Part shown: positions 6,095 through 10,295 of the stretch, piece after piece
How the letters are laid out: the number at the start of each line of letters is the position of its first letter
Numbering within the stretch: the first letter of the stretch is position 1
NCBI GenBank assembly: GCA_046717125.1
Contig: JBKJVQ010000130.1
Location: 1-10,295, forward strand
Source: JBKJVQ01 sp046717125
GTDB taxonomy: Bacteria; Pseudomonadota; Alphaproteobacteria; Rhizobiales; Methyloligellaceae
Length of the DNA stretch: 10,295 nt
Direction: 5' to 3'
Made by a program: the position numbers and the translations under genes
The notes under the pieces: generated by a model
Told to the model about the DNA's origin: nothing
Databases searched by the model: none
The model's input: the letters and a program-made list of their open reading frames with translations, nothing else

Positions 6095-7024
6095 ATGCAA
6101 TCCCGGCCCATCTCTATCGGCACGCGCGGCTCCGCGCTCGCCCTTTGGCAGGCCGACCATGTGCGCGCGCGGCTGATCGCGGCGCATCGGTTCGATCCGG
6201 ACGAGGTGAAAATCACGGTCATCTCCACCTCGGGAGACCGGATACAGAACAGGCCGCTGCGCGAAGTCGGCGGCAAGGGGCTGTTCACCAAGGAAATCGA
6301 GGAGGCTTTGCTCGACGGCCGCATCGACATAGCTGTGCATTCCATGAAGGACATGCCGACGGTCTTGCCCGACGGGCTCACGATCGGCTGCGTGCCGGAG
6401 CGGGCCGATCCGCGCGACGCCTTCATCAGCCGCAAGGCCCTGAAACTGACGGATCTGCCGGAAGGCTCAGTCGTCGGCACCTCGTCGCTTCGGCGCGGTG
6501 CGCAGGCGAAGCGGCTGCGGCCCGATCTGCAAATCGTGGACTATCGCGGCAATGTCGAGACGCGCCTGCGCAAGCTGGACGAAGGGCAGGTGGACGCGAC
6601 GCTGCTGGCCTATGCGGGCCTGAAGCGGCTCAATCTTGAGGGACGGATCACGTCGGTGATTTCGACCGACGAAATGCTGCCGGCGGTCGCCCAGGGCGCG
6701 CTCGCGATCGAGATACGGGAGGGCGATGCGCGCGCGGCCGATCTGCTCGCGCCGCTCGACCATGCGCCGAGCCGCATAGCCGTGTCGGCGGAACGCGCCT
6801 TTCTGGCGGAACTCGATGGCTCCTGCCGCACGCCGATTGCGGGATTGGCAGTGCTGGACGGAGACGCGATCAGCTTTCGCGGCATGATCCTGACGCCGGA
6901 CGGCGGCGAGTGGCACGAAACCGCCCGCGAGGGCGCTGCCGAACAGGCGCGCGAGATCGGCGCATCGGCGGGCGGCGAACTCCTCGAACGCGCGGGACCC
7001 GGCTTCCTCGCCCAGCTCGTTTGA
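6095..7024 (+). CDS. hemC: Hydroxymethylbilane synthase (porphobilinogen deaminase)
   Basis: HemC polymerises four porphobilinogen molecules into hydroxymethylbilane for tetrapyrrole synthesis. The 309-residue protein has the family's standard length and motifs: IGTRGSALALWQA at the N-terminus, STSGDR, GGKGLFTKE, HSMKD (82-86, with the catalytic Asp), VGTSSLRRGAQ, the substrate-binding DYRGNVETRL, and LDGSCRTPIAG, in which Cys244 carries the dipyrromethane cofactor. ATG 6095 is chosen because GGAG stands 8 bases upstream; a GTG at 6086 in the same frame overlaps that ribosome binding site. It is the first gene of a four-gene heme operon, and its stop codon overlaps the hemD start. I see no convincing promoter in the 6006-6094 gap. 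Confidence 0.97.
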   Translation: MQSRPISIGTRGSALALWQADHVRARLIAAHRFDPDEVKITVISTSGDRIQNRPLREVGGKGLFTKEIEEALLDGRIDIAVHSMKDMPTVLPDGLTIGCVPERADPRDAFISRKALKLTDLPEGSVVGTSSLRRGAQAKRLRPDLQIVDYRGNVETRLRKLDEGQVDATLLAYAGLKRLNLEGRITSVISTDEMLPAVAQGALAIEIREGDARAADLLAPLDHAPSRIAVSAERAFLAELDGSCRTPIAGLAVLDGDAISFRGMILTPDGGEWHETAREGAAEQAREIGASAGGELLERAGPGFLAQLV

Positions 7025-7749
7025 TGCGCCTGCTCGTCACGCGGCCAGAGCCGGACGCTGCGCGTCAGGCCAAAACGCTGCGCCGCCGAAATCACGTGCC
7101 GATCGTATCGCCGGTCATGCGCACGGTGCTGCTGCCCGATGTGTCGTTGGCGCTGGACGATGTCGGCGCCCTGGTCGTGACCAGCCGGAACGCCTTGCGC
7201 GCTCTCAGCGAGCGGGACGATCTCGACCGGCTTCGCGCTAAGCCGCTTTATGCTGTCGGAGCCGCCACGGCACGGCTCGCGCGGGAGCAGGGTTTCGGCA
7301 AGGTCGTGGAAGGACCCGGAACGGGCGATGGTCTCGCGGCGTTGATCGCGGAACAATTTTCGGATCGGGCCGAAACCATCCTTCATTTGAGCGGAGAGGA
7401 GTTGAGCTTCGATATGGAAGCAGCGCTCGGAACGCTCGGGATCGGTTCGCGCCGAGCGATCCTCTACCGTACCGAGCCCGCCGAAAGCCTTACGGTCGAG
7501 GCCCAGTCGGCCATCGCGGCGGGCGGCGTCGACGGCGTGATCGTCATGTCGGCTCGTACGGCGAGGTACTACGCGCAGCTCGTCGAACAGGCGGATTTGT
7601 GGGATCGCGCGGTCGCTGTACCCTGCTATTGCCTGTCTGCCGCGGTGGCGGACGCCATCATGCTCGACGTGGAAAAGCGTGTCTCGCCAATGCCTCACGA
7701 GGATTCGTTACTCGCATTGATCGACGAGGCGTCCGGCGATAGAGCATGA
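7024..7749 (+). CDS. hemD: Uroporphyrinogen-III synthase
   Basis: HemD cyclises hydroxymethylbilane with inversion of ring D to give uroporphyrinogen III, the branch point to heme, siroheme, cobalamin and bacteriochlorophyll. The family is very divergent, so the call rests on weak but correctly ordered motifs: the N-terminal LLVTRPEPDAARQA (3-16), DDVGALVVTSRNALRAL (45-61), LYAVGAATARLAREQGF (75-91), and VIVMSARTARYYAQL (172-186), plus position directly after hemC. It has 241 residues, normal for the family. The ATG shares one base with the hemC TGA (TGATG), indicating translational coupling, so no separate promoter is expected. Confidence 0.93.
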   Translation: MRLLVTRPEPDAARQAKTLRRRNHVPIVSPVMRTVLLPDVSLALDDVGALVVTSRNALRALSERDDLDRLRAKPLYAVGAATARLAREQGFGKVVEGPGTGDGLAALIAEQFSDRAETILHLSGEELSFDMEAALGTLGIGSRRAILYRTEPAESLTVEAQSAIAAGGVDGVIVMSARTARYYAQLVEQADLWDRAVAVPCYCLSAAVADAIMLDVEKRVSPMPHEDSLLALIDEASGDRA

Positions 7750-7786
7750 TGCTGCACTCGCTGAGAATGCCGCGAAAGGGCATGAG

Positions 7787-9064
7787 ATGCCGACAGAAGA
7801 TCCCAAAGAGCCGGATCGGGAGACGATCATACCTCCCGGCAGGCAGTCGCGTCCAAGGGACGAGCGGCGCAACCCGCCGCCCGTGATTGACGCGCAGGCG
7901 CAGGAACTCGGCGCGAGCCGCGAGTCTCGCGAGGAGCATCGCCAGGCAGCTGAAGCTGCCGCGGCCGCCGCCGGCGTCGGCGCGGAGCCCGAACGCGCGG
8001 GCGCAGCATCCGAATCGCCAACGGCGACCGTCACGGTCGAGGACGAGATGGGGCCGCCGTCGGACAACCCTCGCGAGGATACGCAGCCCCACCGGCGCGC
8101 CGGCATCGGCTCGATCGCCGCGTCCGCCCTTCTCGGCGGGCTGATCGGCGCGGGGCTCATGTTCTGCGCCTCGCAATTGATGCCGTCCCGGCAGGATGCG
8201 GCGCTCAAAGCGCAACTGGACGCGCTCGACGGCCGCGTGAGTTCCGCGGAGGCGCGCTCCGGCGAGATCGAGGCGGTCGGCGGTCGCGTCGCGTCACTCG
8301 AAGACTCCGCCAGATCGCTCGCAGAGCTCACACAGCGTGTGACGGACGTGGAAAAGCGGCTCGCCGAGCCGGCGGGCGAGGATGTCTCGGCCGAGATCGG
8401 CGAGTTGCGCCGCCGTGTGGAAGAGCTCGCATCGGGCGAGGGTGGCGCATTGCTGGAAGTCGCCGCGCAGCTGCAGAAGCTCGAAGATCGCGTGGGCGCG
8501 ATGGAGAAAAAAGCGCCGGAAGTGGCGGCCGCCGCCAGCAGCGCGCGGGCGAGCTCGCGTTCCGCTGCGCTGTCCAATCTGCGCGCGGCGGTCGAGGCCG
8601 GCCGGCCCTATGCGGCCGAACTCAATGTCGTGTCGAAGGGCGCTTCCAAGTCGGTCGACCTTGCGCCGTTGCAGAAACATGCGGCCGAGGGTGTCGTATC
8701 GCTCGAGCAACTGGCGAGCACCCTCGAATCGTCGCGCGCGGCCGTGCTGGCGTCCGAGGCGGCGGCTGCCGAGAGCCAGTCGTCGTCATGGATGGACAAG
8801 ATGTGGTCGAGCGCGAAATCCGTGGTGCGGATATCGCGCAGCGACGACAAGGGTGCAGACAAGGTGCTGGACCGCATGAAGCCGCTGGTCGCGTCCGGCG
8901 ATCTCGATGGGGCGCTCAGACTTGCCGAGACATTACCCGAAGCTGCGCGTGCGCCGCTCGCGCCGTGGCTCGATCGGATGCGCGCGCGGATTGGGGCCAC
9001 CGCCACGCTCACGCGGCTGGAACAGTCGCCAGCCCCAGCGGTTGCACCTGCTCGTGAGGGCTGA
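7787..9064 (+). CDS. Mitofilin (Mic60) family inner-membrane protein of the hem operon
   Basis: The 425-residue protein has a disordered, charged, Ala/Pro/Glu-rich N-terminal region (1-105). One transmembrane helix follows (about 107-128, GIGSIAASALLGGLIGAGLMF), then a long coiled coil rich in heptad-like repeats (about 136-245). The C-terminal mitofilin-like domain begins at LSNLRAAVEAGRPYAAELN (about 263-281) and ends with DLDGALRLAETLPEAARAPL. This layout matches the alphaproteobacterial relatives of mitochondrial Mic60, the MICOS subunit that bends inner membranes at cristae junctions. Those relatives are known to sit in heme-biosynthesis operons. A role in shaping intracytoplasmic or inner membranes is inferred. 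AAAGGG at 7775-7780 precedes the ATG by 6 bases. It lies 37 bases after hemD and 3 bases before hemY. Older annotations may call it HemX-like or COG4223. Confidence 0.88.
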   Translation: MPTEDPKEPDRETIIPPGRQSRPRDERRNPPPVIDAQAQELGASRESREEHRQAAEAAAAAAGVGAEPERAGAASESPTATVTVEDEMGPPSDNPREDTQPHRRAGIGSIAASALLGGLIGAGLMFCASQLMPSRQDAALKAQLDALDGRVSSAEARSGEIEAVGGRVASLEDSARSLAELTQRVTDVEKRLAEPAGEDVSAEIGELRRRVEELASGEGGALLEVAAQLQKLEDRVGAMEKKAPEVAAAASSARASSRSAALSNLRAAVEAGRPYAAELNVVSKGASKSVDLAPLQKHAAEGVVSLEQLASTLESSRAAVLASEAAAAESQSSSWMDKMWSSAKSVVRISRSDDKGADKVLDRMKPLVASGDLDGALRLAETLPEAARAPLAPWLDRMRARIGATATLTRLEQSPAPAVAPAREG

Positions 9065-9067
9065 CGG

Positions 9068-10295
9068 ATGATCCGGACCTTTCTGTTTATCGCCGTGATC
9101 GCCGCGGTCGCGTTGGGACTCGGTTGGCTTGCCGATCGCCCCGGGTCGCTGACCCTCCAATGGCTGGGCTACACGGTCGAGACGAGCGTATTCGTTGCGC
9201 TCGTAGCACTTGCTGCCGCTGTCGGCTTGCTTCTGTGGCTCTGGTCGGTGCTCGCTTACCTTCTCACCCGCCCCGGCGCTATTGGCGCGTGGCGTCGGGA
9301 CCGGAAACGGAAGCACGGCTACGACGCGATCAGCCGGGGCATGATCGCGGTCGGCGCGGGCGATCGCGAGGGCGCGGCGCGGAATGCCTCGATCGCGCGG
9401 CGGGCGTTGCCCAACGAGCCGCTGACCTCTCTCCTGCGCGCGCAGGCCGCCCAGATGAACGGAGCGCGGATGAACGCGCGCCGCATTTTCGAGGGCATGC
9501 TGTCTTCGACCGATACCGAAGTGTTGGGCCTGCGCGGGCTCTATCTCGAGGCGCGGCGCGAGAACGATGTCGATGCGGCGCGGCAGCTTGTCGAGCGCGC
9601 CGTGCGCAAGGATCCCGAACTCGGCTGGAGCATCAATGCGCTGTTCGAAATGCAGTGCCGTGACGGCGACTGGGCCGGCGCGCTGAAGACGGTCGCGACG
9701 GCTCGGCAACACAATCATGTCGATGCACCCACCGCGACGCGCCGCCGCGCGGTGCTGCTTACGGCGCAGGCCATGGAAAAGCAGGACAGCGCGCCGGACG
9801 CGGCGCTCGCTCACGCCAGGGAAGCGCACAATCTCGCGCCCTCATTCGTTCCGGCCGCTTCGATCGCGGGCCGTCTCCTTGGCACAAAAGGCGAAACCCA
9901 ACGCGCGACCAAACTGATTGCGCGCACCTGGCGCGAGAACCCGCATCCCGACCTTGCCGCGGCCTACACCTATGCCCGTCCCGGAGATGCGGCGGCGGAC
10001 CGGATGCGCCGTGTGCGCAGGCTCGCGGCGATCGTGCCGCAGCATCCCGAAAGCGCGATCGCGCTCGCCTTCGCAGCGATCGATGCGCGCGCGTGGCGCG
10101 AGGCGCGCGAAGCGCTCAGCCCCCTGATCGCCGGACGCCCGACGGCGCGTGTCTGCGTGATGATGGCCAGGATTGAACGCGAGGAGAACGGCGACAGGGG
10201 TCGCGAGCGGGAATGGCTCGGCCGCGCCGTACGCGCGCCGCGCGATCCGGTGTGGATCGCCGACGGCTACATCTCCGACCGGTGGCTGCCGACGT
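9068..10295 (+). CDS. hemY: HemY family TPR membrane protein (3' end outside window)
   Basis: An uninterrupted frame from ATG 9068 runs off the right edge, giving 409 residues so far. The N-terminus has two transmembrane segments, MIRTFLFIAVIAAVALGLGWL and VFVALVALAAAVGLLLWLWSVLAYLL. They are joined by the short HemY_N loop DRPGSLTLQWLGYTVET, the family's clearest signature. A long helical TPR-like region follows (KHGYDAISRGMIAVGAGDREGAARNA and onward), ending near DPVWIADGYISDRWLP. GAGGG at 9056-9060 precedes the ATG by 7 bases, and the gap after the mitofilin-like gene is 3 bases. Despite the gene symbol, this is the proteobacterial HemY, not protoporphyrinogen oxidase. It is implicated in late porphyrin metabolism but has no proven enzymatic activity. 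Confidence 0.94.
   Translation, partial: MIRTFLFIAVIAAVALGLGWLADRPGSLTLQWLGYTVETSVFVALVALAAAVGLLLWLWSVLAYLLTRPGAIGAWRRDRKRKHGYDAISRGMIAVGAGDREGAARNASIARRALPNEPLTSLLRAQAAQMNGARMNARRIFEGMLSSTDTEVLGLRGLYLEARRENDVDAARQLVERAVRKDPELGWSINALFEMQCRDGDWAGALKTVATARQHNHVDAPTATRRRAVLLTAQAMEKQDSAPDAALAHAREAHNLAPSFVPAASIAGRLLGTKGETQRATKLIARTWRENPHPDLAAAYTYARPGDAAADRMRRVRRLAAIVPQHPESAIALAFAAIDARAWREAREALSPLIAGRPTARVCVMMARIEREENGDRGREREWLGRAVRAPRDPVWIADGYISDRWLPT

Noticed and set aside
6610..7698. 362-codon minus-strand open frame across hemC and hemD
   Set aside because: It is antisense to two motif-confirmed genes, has low-complexity Ser/Arg composition in one half, and shows no domain.
7708..8577. 289-codon minus-strand open frame opposite the mitofilin-like gene
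   Set aside because: The Ser/Ala-rich translation mirrors the Ala/Glu coiled-coil codons of the real gene.
8933..9829. 298-codon minus-strand open frame opposite hemY
   Set aside because: The HemY frame on the + strand has transmembrane and family signatures; the antisense product is Arg-rich with no motif.

Overview
The window looks like a chromosomal segment of a flagellated, GC-rich alphaproteobacterium, probably of the order Hyphomicrobiales (Rhizobiales). The evidence is a FliX-type C-terminus beside a single-cysteine DksA, an alphaproteobacterial outer-membrane porin whose mature N-terminus begins AEMCCADLEERVAELEATT, and a hemC-hemD-mitofilin-hemY gene order with tsaD and gpsA pointing away from it. 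I cannot name a genus. Most of the window is conserved housekeeping sequence, with small accessory insertions.

Left part (1-1997): the 3' end of fliX is followed by dksA on the + strand. A minus-strand trio converges on them: yciI-like, EVE-domain and DUF1761 membrane protein genes, in that transcription order.

Middle (1998-4931): a porin gene on the + strand carries an in-frame TGA at codon 69, where related porins have Trp, and is otherwise intact. It converges on gpsA (minus strand, TTG start). Upstream of gpsA is a small Cys/His-containing unknown gene. The gpsA segment is bounded by two copies of a 28-bp palindromic repeat. From my knowledge of this family of genomes, tsaD, gpsA, yciI and EVE often lie together. 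The porin and the small ORF therefore look like insertions that split that cluster.

Right part (4932-10295): tsaD (minus) is divergent from the + strand operon hemC-hemD-mitofilin/Mic60-like-hemY. Genes there overlap or are separated by 3 to 37 nt. HemC and HemD catalyse consecutive steps from porphobilinogen to uroporphyrinogen III. The mitofilin-like membrane protein is the bacterial relative of mitochondrial MICOS Mic60. HemY is cut by the right edge.

No rRNA, tRNA, CRISPR, transposase or complete mobile element was seen. No stretch over 300 bases lacks a gene. The longest gap is 1998-2204, which holds the divergent yciI/porin control region. No clear new multi-gene system was found. The best leads are the porin nonsense codon, the split gpsA cluster with flanking repeats, and the unknown small protein.
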